From the NCBI GenBank assembly GCA_003168255.1, contig PMSU01000151.1:89835-129937 (forward strand): a stretch of 40,103 bases of DNA. Direction: 5' to 3'. This DNA comes from Actinomycetota bacterium (GTDB lineage: Bacteria; Actinomycetota; Actinomycetes; Streptosporangiales; Streptosporangiaceae). Each line of letters starts with the position of its first letter. The stretch's first letter is position 1. The notes under the pieces were generated by a model. That model was not told the DNA's origin, made no database searches, and was given only the letters and a program-made list of their open reading frames with translations. Positions 15,550-23,390 of this stretch are shown here, in pieces. The position numbers and the translations under genes are program-made.

Positions 15550-15901
15550 TCCTCTGGCGGTGCTCAGCCCGGCAGATACCGCAGCGTGCTGCACCCCGCT
15601 GGCCGCCGGGCCGCTGTCCACCGAGCAGGCCGAGCAGGTTGCGCCGCTGCTTAAGGCCCTCGCCGATCCCGTCCGGCTCCGGCTCATGTCGCTGATCGCC
15701 TCCCATGACGGCGGCGAGGCCTGCGTCTGCGACCTCAACGACGCGTTCGACCTGTCCCAGCCCACGATCAGCCACCACCTGAAACTGCTGCACGACGCTG
15801 GGCTGCTCGACCGCGACAAGCGCGGCGTCTGGGTGTACTACCGTGCCCGCACGGCCGCCCTGGCCAGCCTCGGCGCCCTCATCGGCTGCCCGCCCGCATA
15901 A
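15542..15901 (+). CDS. arsR: ArsR/SmtB family arsenic-responsive repressor
   Basis: A 119-aa winged-helix repressor. Likely As(III) ligands are C16-C17 (AACCTPL) and C61/C63 (ACVCDL). The N-terminal CC plus a helix-3 cysteine resembles the Corynebacterium-type ArsR. The recognition helix is LSQPTISHHLKLLHDAGLL (71-89), and GVWVYYRA is the wing. ATG 15542 is used; the TTG 36 bp upstream would place coding sequence across the operator. No Shine-Dalgarno is present, so it may be leaderless. It should control itself, the downstream acetyltransferase and the divergent arsI operon. Confidence 0.94.
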   Translation: MSIPLAVLSPADTAACCTPLAAGPLSTEQAEQVAPLLKALADPVRLRLMSLIASHDGGEACVCDLNDAFDLSQPTISHHLKLLHDAGLLDRDKRGVWVYYRARTAALASLGALIGCPPA

Positions 15902-15918
15902 CCCGGAGGCACGGTGCG

Positions 15919-16446
15919 ATGACCAGCCCAGACGACCTGGCCGACATCAGCCAATGGCCTGGCGCCCAGATCAGGCCCATGACCGGACAGGACGCTGCCG
16001 CTGTCCTGGCGATCTACCAGGCGGGCATCGACGAGGGGAACGCCACCTTCGAGACCCGCGCCCCCGCCTGGGACCAGTTCACCGCCGGCCGACTGCCCGG
16101 CCACCGGTACGTCGCCCTCGCTGGGGGTGATGTCGCCGGATGGGTCGCCGCATCAGCTGTGTCTGACCGCTGCGCTTACGCCGGGGTAGTCGAGCACTCC
16201 GTCTACGTCCACTCCGCGGCGAGGGGCCGGGGCATCGGCCGTCAGCTCCTGGACGCCCTGATCACCTCCACCGAGAGCGCCGGGATCTGGACCATCCAAT
16301 CCGGGATCTTCCCCGAGAACACCGCCAGCACCGCCCTGCACCAGGCCGCCGGATTCCGCGTCGTCGGCACCCGCCAGCGCATCGGCCAGCACCACGGCCG
16401 CTGGCGAGACGTCCTGTTCATCGAACGGCGCAGCCCCGCCATCTGA
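15919..16446 (+). CDS. arsN1: ArsN-type GNAT N-acetyltransferase (arsinothricin/phosphinothricin type)
   Basis: A 175-aa GNAT protein related to Pat/Bar. Residues about 18-45 (QIRPMTGQDAAAVLAIYQAG, then FETRAP) and SVYVHSAARGRGIGRQLLDA (acetyl-CoA binding R/QxxGxG/A) are diagnostic, and FRVVGTRQRIGQHHGRWRDV is the late family motif. Characterised ArsN1 acetylates arsinothricin, an organoarsenical glutamate mimic; phosphinothricin is the other known substrate of this group. ATG 15919 follows GGAGG by about 11 nt. It sits 17 bp after arsR in one operon. The position in an ars cluster favours arsinothricin. Confidence 0.85.
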   Translation: MTSPDDLADISQWPGAQIRPMTGQDAAAVLAIYQAGIDEGNATFETRAPAWDQFTAGRLPGHRYVALAGGDVAGWVAASAVSDRCAYAGVVEHSVYVHSAARGRGIGRQLLDALITSTESAGIWTIQSGIFPENTASTALHQAAGFRVVGTRQRIGQHHGRWRDVLFIERRSPAI

Positions 16447-16582
16447 GCGCATTATCGTGCCGCCTGTCCTCCTCGCAGGCCGGACCGCCTGCTGATGACA
16501 CGCCGGGCAGAGCGTGTCCGGCTAGCATCGGACAGCCACGGACCACGTGATAGATCAGCCGATCTGCACACTGATCTTGTGA

Positions 16583-16599
16583 CTGAGATGATTTCTCAG
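16583..16599. promoter_or_regulatory. Unassigned palindrome CTGAGA-N5-TCTCAG
   Basis: A perfect 6-5-6 palindrome in the 291-bp gap between the acetyltransferase and the secreted-protein gene, which converge here. It could be an operator of a lost gene or a weak hairpin. Nothing else recognisable was seen in 16447-16737. Confidence 0.3.
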
Positions 16600-16737
16600 C
16601 CTGGCCCGAAAGATCGTTATGTCGTACCGGTGTTGTGCCCGTGCATGCGGGCCGGGGCGGTCAGGCAGGTGAGCATCCGCATAGCCGCGCTAGGCGCCCG
16701 GTCCTGGAGCGGACCCCGGGACCGGGCGGGCTGGCGG

Positions 16738-17370
16738 TCAGCGGGTCACGTTGGACAGTGGCCCGGCGTCGGTGGGGAACTCGGAGGTGTTGAGCACTTG
16801 GACTCCGGCGTGCTGTTCGCCGTTGAACGGGGTCACCGTGGGCGAGGTTGCGCCGGGCTCGCAGCCGAGCTTGAACGGGGTCTGCGGGTTGTTGAACCAC
16901 AGTCCCAGGTGGTACTGGTGCGTCGGGGAGAACGTGGTCGTGCCGCCCGGAGAGACGGAGAAGGTTTCCACGTCGAAGACGCCCTCCACGGTGGCGCTGC
17001 CGTTGCCGTAGGCGTTGGCGTTGACGTCGGTCTGGTACCAGGACACGCCGAAGGGCGCGAGGGGCTGCTGGATCACGAACAGGTCAAAGCCAGCGTTGGC
17101 GGGCATGCCGCTGATCGAGACCTTCATGACATCGTTCTGCTTGCCCGGCGTGATGGTCACCTTGCCGCTGGCGTCGGGCAGGCAGGCGGCGATGTTGGGC
17201 GAGGGCACAAGGTTGAACTTAAAGGACGAGTCGTGGTGTCCGCCTGTCGCGGCGGGCGCCGCCGATGCTCCTGAGGCGGCGGCCAGGCCCAGCGCTAGGG
17301 CCAGGCCAGTTGCGGTTCCCGCAGCCGCCACCTGGCGGAACAGGCGGGCAGATAGCCGATGTCGTGTCAT
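16738..17370 (-). CDS. Secreted protein of unknown function, 210 aa
   Basis: ATG 17370 follows AAGGAAACC. The N-terminus is a classical signal peptide: basic RHRLSARLFR, hydrophobic AAAGTATGLALALGLAAA, then an ASA cleavage region near residue 38. The mature part has two cysteines (IAACLPDAS and KLGCEPG), probably a disulfide, and beta-rich segments such as VMKVSISGMPANAGFDLFVI. I do not recognise a named domain. It is divergent from the winged-helix/hydrolase regulator, and the 11-bp direct repeats in front of that gene are about 90-135 bp from this start, so it may be the regulated output. Confidence 0.8.
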   Translation of the reverse strand: MTRHRLSARLFRQVAAAGTATGLALALGLAAASGASAAPAATGGHHDSSFKFNLVPSPNIAACLPDASGKVTITPGKQNDVMKVSISGMPANAGFDLFVIQQPLAPFGVSWYQTDVNANAYGNGSATVEGVFDVETFSVSPGGTTTFSPTHQYHLGLWFNNPQTPFKLGCEPGATSPTVTPFNGEQHAGVQVLNTSEFPTDAGPLSNVTR

Positions 17371-17460
17371 GAGGTTTCCTTCCCCGTGGTACTGCCGTGA
17401 TGGCTCCCGGCGGGTGCTGCCGGGCACGTATTTAACCTGGCCCGCCGGCCTCTTTGGTAC

Positions 17461-18741
17461 ATGGAGACCACGTGGACATCGGCTGGACAACTCATGGACA
17501 GCCCATCGTTGAACTACGGCAGTTGCGGGCATGACCGGGGAGAGCGTCTCAGGTACGTGTTCGGCACCTGTGAGCTGGATCTGGCCCGCTACGAGCTGCG
17601 CCGTGGCGGGGCCGTGGTCCACGTCCAGCCGCAGGTTTTCGGCGTGCTGCGTTACCTGCTGGAGCACCGCGACCGGGTGGTGCCCAAGACCGAACTGCTG
17701 GACGCTGTGTGGGGCGACCGTTTCGTCAGCGACTCCACGCTGTGCAGCAGGATCAAGGCCGCCCGCCAGGCAGTCGGCGATGACGGTGCCTCCCAGCGGC
17801 TGATCGCCACGGTCCACGGCGTCGGCTACCGGTTCATCGGCGACGCGGCCGGGCCGCCGCCGGACTCGGCACTGCCGCCGCAGCCGGCCGCCGCCGCGGC
17901 GGCGCGGGACCAGGACATCCGCTACTGCCGCTCCCCAGGCGGCGTCCATATCGCCTACGCCACCACCGGATCGGGCCCGCCGCTGGTCAAAGCCGCCAAC
18001 TGGCTGACCCACCTGGACCTGGAGCGCGACAGCGTCATCTGGGGGCACTGGATCGACGCGCTGTCGGCGCGGCACCGGCTGGTGCGCTACGACGAGCGCG
18101 GCTGCGGCCTGTCTGACTGGCAGGCCGGCGAGTTCAGCCTGCAAACCTGGATCGAGGACCTGGAACTGGTCGTCGCCTCGGCCGGGCTCACCAGGTTCCC
18201 GCTGATCGGGCTCTCCCAAGGCTGTGCCGTGGCCATCAGCTATGCAGTACGCCACCCCGAGCAGGTGAGCCGGCTCGTTCTAGTCGGCGGCTACGCCCGT
18301 GGCCGGCTGATCCGGGCCCGGACCGCCGAGGAGCGGGAAGAAGCGGCGCTGGACCTTCAGGTCGGCCGGGTCGCCTGGCGCCGCGACGATCCCGCCTACC
18401 GCCAGGTGTTCGCCGCCCAGTTCCTGCCCGATGAGTCCCGCCAGACCTGGGATGCTTTCAACGCCTTGCAGCGGGCCACTACCTCCACCGGCAACGTCGT
18501 GCGCTTCCTTGACACCTTCGCCCGCATCGACGTATCAGGCCTCGCCGCCCGCGTGCGCTGCCCCACCCTGATCCTGCACGCCCGCCGCGACCAGCGGGTG
18601 CCCGCCCAGCAAGCCCGCGAACTGGCCGCGCAGATACCCGGCAGCATCCTGCGCCTGGTCGACAGCGGCAATCACATCCTCACCGCCCGCGAACCAGCCT
18701 GGCCCGTGGTCATCCACGAGATAGAACGCTTCCTCCCCTAA
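17461..18741 (+). CDS. Winged-helix (OmpR/SARP-type) DNA-binding domain fused to alpha/beta hydrolase
   Basis: A 426-aa fusion in the longest reading. Residues about 31-126 are a C-terminal-effector-type winged helix: YVFGTCELDLARYELRRGG, VFGVLRYLLEHRDRVVPKTE, and SRIKAARQAVGDDG with GVGYRFIG. An Ala/Pro linker follows (128-150). Residues about 155-426 are an alpha/beta hydrolase with nucleophile S252 in GLSQG, acid D in HARRDQRVP and H in DSGNHIL. The hydrolase probably senses or cleaves a small ester or lactone; this is inference. The ATG at 17461 lies within the 11-bp repeat array, so TTG 17509 or GTG 17557 may be the true start. It is divergent from a secreted-protein gene. Confidence 0.85.
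   Translation: METTWTSAGQLMDSPSLNYGSCGHDRGERLRYVFGTCELDLARYELRRGGAVVHVQPQVFGVLRYLLEHRDRVVPKTELLDAVWGDRFVSDSTLCSRIKAARQAVGDDGASQRLIATVHGVGYRFIGDAAGPPPDSALPPQPAAAAAARDQDIRYCRSPGGVHIAYATTGSGPPLVKAANWLTHLDLERDSVIWGHWIDALSARHRLVRYDERGCGLSDWQAGEFSLQTWIEDLELVVASAGLTRFPLIGLSQGCAVAISYAVRHPEQVSRLVLVGGYARGRLIRARTAEEREEAALDLQVGRVAWRRDDPAYRQVFAAQFLPDESRQTWDAFNALQRATTSTGNVVRFLDTFARIDVSGLAARVRCPTLILHARRDQRVPAQQARELAAQIPGSILRLVDSGNHILTAREPAWPVVIHEIERFLP
17462..17505 (+). promoter_or_regulatory. Four TGGACA-like direct repeats at 11-bp spacing (copy 1)
   Basis: TGGAGA (17462), TGGACA (17473), TGGACA (17484) and TGGACA (17495) begin exactly 11 bp apart. This is the spacing of direct heptamer repeats bound side by side by SARP/OmpR-type winged helices. 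The same array precedes the second winged-helix gene. It overlaps the first codons of the longest reading of the regulator, which argues that translation starts downstream. Confidence 0.7.
17550..17859 (+). repeat. 310-bp segmental duplication, copy 1
   Basis: This segment (winged-helix coding) matches 30577-30886 with about three differences (two near 17610-17613 and one at the GAC/GAG codon near 17843) and no gaps. Homology continues more weakly to 17460 at the same offset of 13,027 bp. Confidence 0.92.
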
Positions 18742-19008
18742 CCCTATGCAAGGTGCGAGTGGCCCGGCTCGCCACCCGGAGATCCCGGTCGCCACGAAGG
18801 CTAGATGACTGGAAGGCAGCCCTAGCCTCGACGAATCCGGTTACTCCTTGGGCAAGCGCCTCGGTGCGACCCCCGGTTCTGCGCCGCGCATGCTGGGTTC
18901 ATGGCGAGCTGATCTCGGCCGGCACCTGGAAGCGATGGCCGGTGTTGATCGACCGGAGCCTGCTTGTCCTAGCGGACACCGGGCTCCAGGTCATCGAGGG
19001 CCGTACTG

Positions 19009-19845
19009 CTAGCTCGAACCGACGGCGGCGAGCGCGGCGGCGAGCGGCTCAAGGCCGGCGATGAGCTGGTCCAGCTCGCTGGGTTTCAGGCCGTCGTAGG
19101 GCGGCGCGGCGAGGTCGTCGGTGAGCGCCTCGATCCGCTGCTTGGTCGCGCGGCCGTCGGCGGTGAGCCAGCCGTCGGCGCCGATCAGGCCGCGGGCGCG
19201 CATGCCGTCGATGACCGCCGCCAACTGCGCTTGCGGCAGGTGGGAGACGCGGCCGAACTTCTCCGCCGGCATGCCCTGCGACAGCGCAAGCAGCACGTGT
19301 GCTTCCGTGCCGCCGATACCGTTGGCGACCAAGGCGACGACATGCCCGTCGCCGCGGTGTTCGCGCAGCAGGTTGGCCGCGTGCCAGAGACGGGCGACCG
19401 GCTCGGTGGGCAGGGGCAGAGCCCGCAGCCCGGCGTAGAGCGGGCGGCCGGTCGCCGGCGGGCTGATCGCCGCCTTGGTGAGCAGGTCGGCGGTGCGAGC
19501 CAGCCCGGGTGCCTCGGCGAGGTCGCCGAGGATGCGGCGCAGCGCGATGACGCAGCCCTGCTGGCGCGCCGCGAGCGCCGCGTCCGGCGTGATGAGGTCC
19601 CAGACGCGCGGGATGTGGCGGGCGGCCTCGCCCGGTGCGAAGTTGTAGAAGATCGCGTGCACGACCTCGGCCGGCGCCCGGCCCAGCGGTGCCGCCCGCC
19701 CGGCGAAGTACGTGTCCCAGTAGTTGCGCAGGCCGAACGCCAGCAGCGCCTCGGCCGGCTCGTCGGTCGCGTACGGGATCATCCCGATGGGCTCCACGAG
19801 CCCGAACATGCGGCGGGCGGTGGCGCCCGAAGTCGGCAGTGTCAT
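19009..19845 (-). CDS. SCO6745 family protein
   Basis: A 278-aa protein resembling the actinobacterial SCO6745 family: ARRMFGLVEPIGMIPYATDE, GLRNYWDTYFAGRAAPLGRA and VVHAIFYNFAPG near the N-terminus, and a C-terminal MarR-like winged region (AEKFGRVSHLPQAQLAAVID, RGLIGADGWLTADGRATK). The biochemical role of the family is not known to me; the C-terminal half suggests nucleic-acid or ligand binding. ATG 19845 follows GGAAGG; 23 upstream codons are open but look non-coding. The 267-bp gap before it (18742-19008) has no recognisable gene. Confidence 0.82.
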   Translation of the reverse strand: MTLPTSGATARRMFGLVEPIGMIPYATDEPAEALLAFGLRNYWDTYFAGRAAPLGRAPAEVVHAIFYNFAPGEAARHIPRVWDLITPDAALAARQQGCVIALRRILGDLAEAPGLARTADLLTKAAISPPATGRPLYAGLRALPLPTEPVARLWHAANLLREHRGDGHVVALVANGIGGTEAHVLLALSQGMPAEKFGRVSHLPQAQLAAVIDGMRARGLIGADGWLTADGRATKQRIEALTDDLAAPPYDGLKPSELDQLIAGLEPLAAALAAVGSS

Positions 19846-20249
19846 GATCGCGGCCTTCCGTCCGGAGTGGCTTCTCTCATCCCTGCTACGAACAGCCTGG
19901 CCGCGATCCGACACCTAGGCCGACATTTCTCAGTTAGCCGAGATTACCCCCTGCCATCAGCCTCCTCTTCCAGCGCAGCGCAAGCCCCTGCCCCTATCTA
20001 CTAGGCCGCGCGCAGCCGGTCGTTCACGACCAGTACTGCGACGGTGTTTGCGCAGGTGAGCGCCTTGAATGCGTCCCTCTGCCAGCGACGACACTTGCTG
20101 CACGACCGACGAGGCAGGACGAGCAGCTTGCTGCTGAACCGGGGACGTTCAGGGCAACGCAACCCGCGATCGCACCCGCACGAAATGTCGGAGGACTGGC
20201 CCGGCTACCCCTGGCGGACTGCCTGACCGACTGGGATCCGCCGCCCTTC
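19846..20249. other. Intergenic stretch without a recognised gene
   Basis: This 404-bp region separates the start of the SCO6745-type gene from the end of the LLM oxidoreductase. A 60-codon plus-strand frame (20044-20226) and a minus-strand frame ending near 20000 are open, but neither shows family motifs or a ribosome site. I see only the likely promoter of the SCO6745-type gene. Confidence 0.4.
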
Positions 20250-21107
20250 CTACGTTGGGGTTATCAGCTCGTCGGCGACCCACGTGGCAACTCCGGTGGG
20301 ATAGGGGGCTGGGAGTCCGAGCACGATGTGGCTGAAGCCGGCCTCAATCGCTTCGCGGATCTTCTGTCGGTTGCTGCTCGGGTCGTCGTACGACGCGGAC
20401 AGGTGCATAGACCGCGTGATCGTCGCCGGGTCGCGGCCGATCTCGACGCAGAACCGATCGAGCGTCGCGCTGCGCTCGACGGCGTCGGCGAGGTCGCCGC
20501 CCGGGATGTTCCAGACGTCGGCGTGCTTCGCGACGACGCGCAGCGTAGAGGTGGCGCGGCCGCCGATGATGATCGGCGGGTACGGCCGCTGCACCGGCTT
20601 CGGGTTGCCGAACGCGCCCGTCACATCGACGTGCTCGCCGTGGAAGTCGAACGGCTCGTCCTCGGTCCAGAGTCGGCGGATCACCGTGAGCGCCTCGTCG
20701 AGCGCCGAGACGGAGTCGCCGAACCCGTGGTAGGGCAGGCCATGGGCGTCGTACTCCCGCCGGGCCCAGGGGATGCTCGGCCGCGACCCGGCGCCGATAC
20801 CGAAGTCGAGCCGGCCGCCGGAGACCATGTCGACGGTCGCTGCGATCTTCGCGAGCACCGCCGGCGGCCGGAACCGGTTGCTCGTCACGAGCAGCCCGAC
20901 GCGCAACCGCGCGGTCTGCGCCGCGAGCGCCGACAGCAGCGTCCAGCCCTCCAAGATCGGCCCGGCCGGGTCACCGCCGATCGGGAAGAGGTGGTCGAAT
21001 AGCCAGGCATGCTCGATTTCCGGGACCGCGTCGGCTTCCGACCAGACCCTCAGGACGTCGTCGTATGCCACTTGCTGGGGTGCGGTCGCGATGCCGAAGC
21101 TGGTCAT
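20250..21107 (-). CDS. LLM class F420-dependent oxidoreductase
   Basis: A 285-aa luciferase-like TIM barrel. WLFDHLFPIGG, LRVGLLVTSNRFRPPAVLAK, VDMVSGGRLDFGIGAGSRPS and PPIIIGGRATSTLRVVAKHA are standard motifs of F420-dependent members such as those near F420-glucose-6-phosphate dehydrogenase. It transfers hydride between F420H2 and an unknown substrate. The ATG overlaps the stop of the upstream aldo-keto reductase by one base (TGATG), so the two form a coupled operon, probably repressed by the divergent TetR. Confidence 0.9.
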   Translation of the reverse strand: MTSFGIATAPQQVAYDDVLRVWSEADAVPEIEHAWLFDHLFPIGGDPAGPILEGWTLLSALAAQTARLRVGLLVTSNRFRPPAVLAKIAATVDMVSGGRLDFGIGAGSRPSIPWARREYDAHGLPYHGFGDSVSALDEALTVIRRLWTEDEPFDFHGEHVDVTGAFGNPKPVQRPYPPIIIGGRATSTLRVVAKHADVWNIPGGDLADAVERSATLDRFCVEIGRDPATITRSMHLSASYDDPSSNRQKIREAIEAGFSHIVLGLPAPYPTGVATWVADELITPT

Positions 21108-22126
21108 CAGCGCCGCCGCAGCGTCGAGTCAAGCAGGGCCGGCGGGGTGTCGAACTTCTCCTGGGGAGCGAGGTCGACCCCGGGCGCGACGATCTCGTCT
21201 ACGGCGTCGAGCACATCCGCAATCAGGACGGTGTCGGCGGCTGCCAGCTGGGAGTGCAGGTGCCCGACTGTGCGCGGGCCGATGATCGCGCTGGTGACAC
21301 CAGGGTGCGCGACCACGAAGCCGAGCGCGAGTTGAATCAGCGTCAGGCCGGTCTCGTGGGCGAGCGTTACCAGCTTCTCGACGGCGTCGAGTCGCGCCTG
21401 GTTCGACGGGACGCTGAGGTCAAAGCGCTGCGGCAGGACCGTCGCGCGGCTGGTGGTGATCTCCTGACCGGCGCGAACCGCGCCCGAGAGCCAGCCCGAC
21501 GCGAGCGGGCTCCACGCCAGCACGCCCATGCCATACTCCTGGGTCACCGGCAGGACGTGGGTCTCGATGCCGCGCTGCAGGATCGAGTAGGGCGGCTGCT
21601 CGGTGACGTAGCGCCCGAGGTGGTTGTTCCGCGCCGCCCATTGCGCCTGCACGATCCGGTAGGCCGGGAAGGTGGAGGATCCGAAGTAGTGGATCTTGCC
21701 GGCGCGCTGGAGTTCGGTCAGCGCCGACAGCGTCTCGTCGTCGTCGGCCGTCGGGTCCCACCGGTGCACCTGGTACAGGTCGACGTGGTCGACGCCCAGG
21801 CGGCGAAGGCTGTCCTCAAGAGCGGTGACCAACCAGCGGCGCGAGCTGCCGCGGTGGTTGATCTCGTCGCCCATCGGCATAAAGGCCTTGGTGGCCAGCA
21901 CGATGTCATCACGCCGGCCGGCGATCGCCGTGCCGACCATTTCCTCCGACTCGCCTTGGCCGTACATGTCGGCGGTGTCGATGAGGTTGATGCCCGCTTC
22001 GAGCGCGGCGTCGACAATCGCGGTTGCCGCGTCCTGCGTGGTGCGCCCAATGGCGCCAAAGTTCATCGCGCCGAGCGCGAGTGTGCTGACCTGAACGCCG
22101 GTGCGCCCAAGAGTGCGGTACTGCAT
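21107..22126 (-). CDS. Aldo/keto reductase
   Basis: A 339-aa NADPH-dependent (beta/alpha)8 reductase. The catalytic tetrad is visible: D50 and Y55 (INLIDTADMYG), K80 (LATKAF) and H121 (LYQVHRWDP). It begins MQYRTLGRTGVQVSTLALGA, the standard AKR start. ATG 22126 follows AAGGAG. It is coupled to the LLM gene downstream and divergent from a TetR gene across a 126-bp region with two operators. A hydride-transfer pair under one repressor suggests detoxification of a carbonyl compound, but the substrate is not evident. Confidence 0.94.
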   Translation of the reverse strand: MQYRTLGRTGVQVSTLALGAMNFGAIGRTTQDAATAIVDAALEAGINLIDTADMYGQGESEEMVGTAIAGRRDDIVLATKAFMPMGDEINHRGSSRRWLVTALEDSLRRLGVDHVDLYQVHRWDPTADDDETLSALTELQRAGKIHYFGSSTFPAYRIVQAQWAARNNHLGRYVTEQPPYSILQRGIETHVLPVTQEYGMGVLAWSPLASGWLSGAVRAGQEITTSRATVLPQRFDLSVPSNQARLDAVEKLVTLAHETGLTLIQLALGFVVAHPGVTSAIIGPRTVGHLHSQLAAADTVLIADVLDAVDEIVAPGVDLAPQEKFDTPPALLDSTLRRR

Positions 22127-22184
22127 GACGTTCTCCTTGGGTTGCTCCGTTGCCTGGGCCTGCGGCGGTCTGGCATGCTGGATC

Positions 22185-22230
22185 TACCGGATCGGCGTTC
22201 CGTTTATCTAAACGGATCGACGTTCCGCTT
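22185..22230. promoter_or_regulatory. Tandem TetR operators, CGGATCG-N1-CGTTCCG type
   Basis: Two 21-bp imperfect palindromes are centred at 22195 (CCGGATCG-G-CGTTCCGT) and 22220 (ACGGATCG-A-CGTTCCGC), 25 bp apart. The linker CCGTTTATCTAAACGG (22200-22215) is itself a palindrome. They lie midway between the aldo-keto reductase and tetR starts. Confidence 0.75.
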
Positions 22231-22252
22231 GTCAACCTTAGCCGGAGGAGCC

Positions 22253-22831
22253 GTGACCGACCGCGCATCGACGGCTCCACCTGCGCGGAAGCGGGCCGAC
22301 GCGCAGCGCAACGAGCAGGCCCTTCTCGACGCGGCGGCTGCAGCCTTCGGCGCATCAGGCGTCGGCGTGCCGGTGCGCGACATTGCAGCCCGGGCAGGCG
22401 TCGGTGTCGCGACGATCTACCGGCACTTTCCGACGCGCGCTGACTTGATCGTCGCCGTCTACCGGCACCAGGTAGAGGCCTGCGCGGAAGCCGGGCCGGC
22501 CCTGCTGGCGGAGTGCCCGTCCCCGTACGACGCGCTGGCCCGCTGGATCGACCTATTCGTCGACTTCCTCGACACGAAGCACGGCCTCGCTGCCGTGCTG
22601 CAGTCCGACGACCCCGGCCACGCCGCGCTCCACGCGTACTTCCTCGATCGGCTCGTCCCGGTGTGCAAGCAGCTACTGGACTCCGCGGTCAAGGTCGGCG
22701 AGGTCGCGCCCCGCCTTGATCCCCTAGGTCTGCTCTACGCGGTCGGCAACCTCTGCGCCGGGCAGGCGGTCCCGCGCTACGACGCGCGCCGCATGGTGCG
22801 GCTCATGATCACCGGACTGCGCCTGCGCTGA
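22253..22831 (+). CDS. TetR/AcrR family repressor
   Basis: A 192-aa regulator. The HTH is at about residues 20-66 (ALLDAAAAAFGASGVGVPVR, DIAARAGVGVATIYRHFPTR, then ADLIVAVYRHQV). The C-terminal ligand domain resembles the SbtR/TetR_C_33 group (LDTKHGLAAVLQSDD). GTG 22253 is chosen because GGAGGAG lies 4 bp upstream; a longer frame runs far upstream but covers the operators and antisense of the reductase. It should repress itself and the divergent aldo-keto/LLM operon. Confidence 0.9.
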   Translation: MTDRASTAPPARKRADAQRNEQALLDAAAAAFGASGVGVPVRDIAARAGVGVATIYRHFPTRADLIVAVYRHQVEACAEAGPALLAECPSPYDALARWIDLFVDFLDTKHGLAAVLQSDDPGHAALHAYFLDRLVPVCKQLLDSAVKVGEVAPRLDPLGLLYAVGNLCAGQAVPRYDARRMVRLMITGLRLR

Positions 22832-22845
22832 CTGCGGCGCTCCCC

Positions 22846-23126
22846 ATGAGCCAGCCATCGCGCGCAACAGGCAAGAGCTCGCTGCTGCACGAGCTCGCCT
22901 CCCGCCGCTATCAGACTGCCGATACCGACTACGGCGACTATTTCCAGACGATCGACGGCGAGCGGCTGTGGCGCGAGGACCGGGTCAGCATGCTGCTGTC
23001 CAGCGCTCCCGATAACCTCCTAGGGCCTCAGCCACGCTCGAAGTAGTCACCACGGTGCCGGTCGCCCGAGTCGCCGACATCGTCCTTGACCACGTACTCG
23101 GAACAAAACCAGCTGAGCAATCTTGA
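22846..23126 (+). pseudogene. Small P-loop kinase/AAA protein with internal deletion
   Basis: The first 60 codons read TGKSSLLHELASRRYQTADT, DYGDYFQTIDGERLWREDRV, a nucleotide-kinase-like family with the Gly-rich start of the P-loop missing. The frame ends at 23046. From about 23030 another frame reads SATLEVVTTVPVARVADIVL, ending TKPAEQS and TGA 23124-23126, which looks like the C-terminus of the same family. The middle of the protein has been deleted with a frame change. The remaining 264 bp up to 23390 hold no recognised gene. Confidence 0.6.
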
Positions 23127-23390
23127 CTGACACGAGCACACCCAGGTGCCCCTCATAACCCAGCAACGCGGGCAGTCGCTCCCAAGGGCCTGCGTCGTGA
23201 TCGGTCGTGGCGTGGGCGGCGCGCGGATCGCCGACTCGGCGCTCGCGCCTGTCCGTCCTCCGGGCGCTGATCTGTGCGCGACCTACCCGGCATCGATATG
23301 GGGCAGGCTGATCGTGCCGGCAGTACGGGCTCTGGGAGTAGCGGTCGTGACGCGCGACGATCCCGGCGGCGCCTGTGCGAACCTTGGGAA

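Noticed and set aside
17461..17508. METTWTSAGQ... as a conserved peptide start in both winged-helix genes
   Set aside because: The shared DNA is better explained by the 11-bp direct-repeat array; amino-acid conservation ends where the repeats end.
19846..20249. Short frames on both strands as a small gene
   Set aside because: No conserved motif, ribosome site or consistent third-position GC.
21065..22252. N-terminal extension of the TetR gene to 588 aa
   Set aside because: It is antisense to the aldo-keto reductase and passes through the operators; GTG 22253 with GGAGGAG is the natural start.
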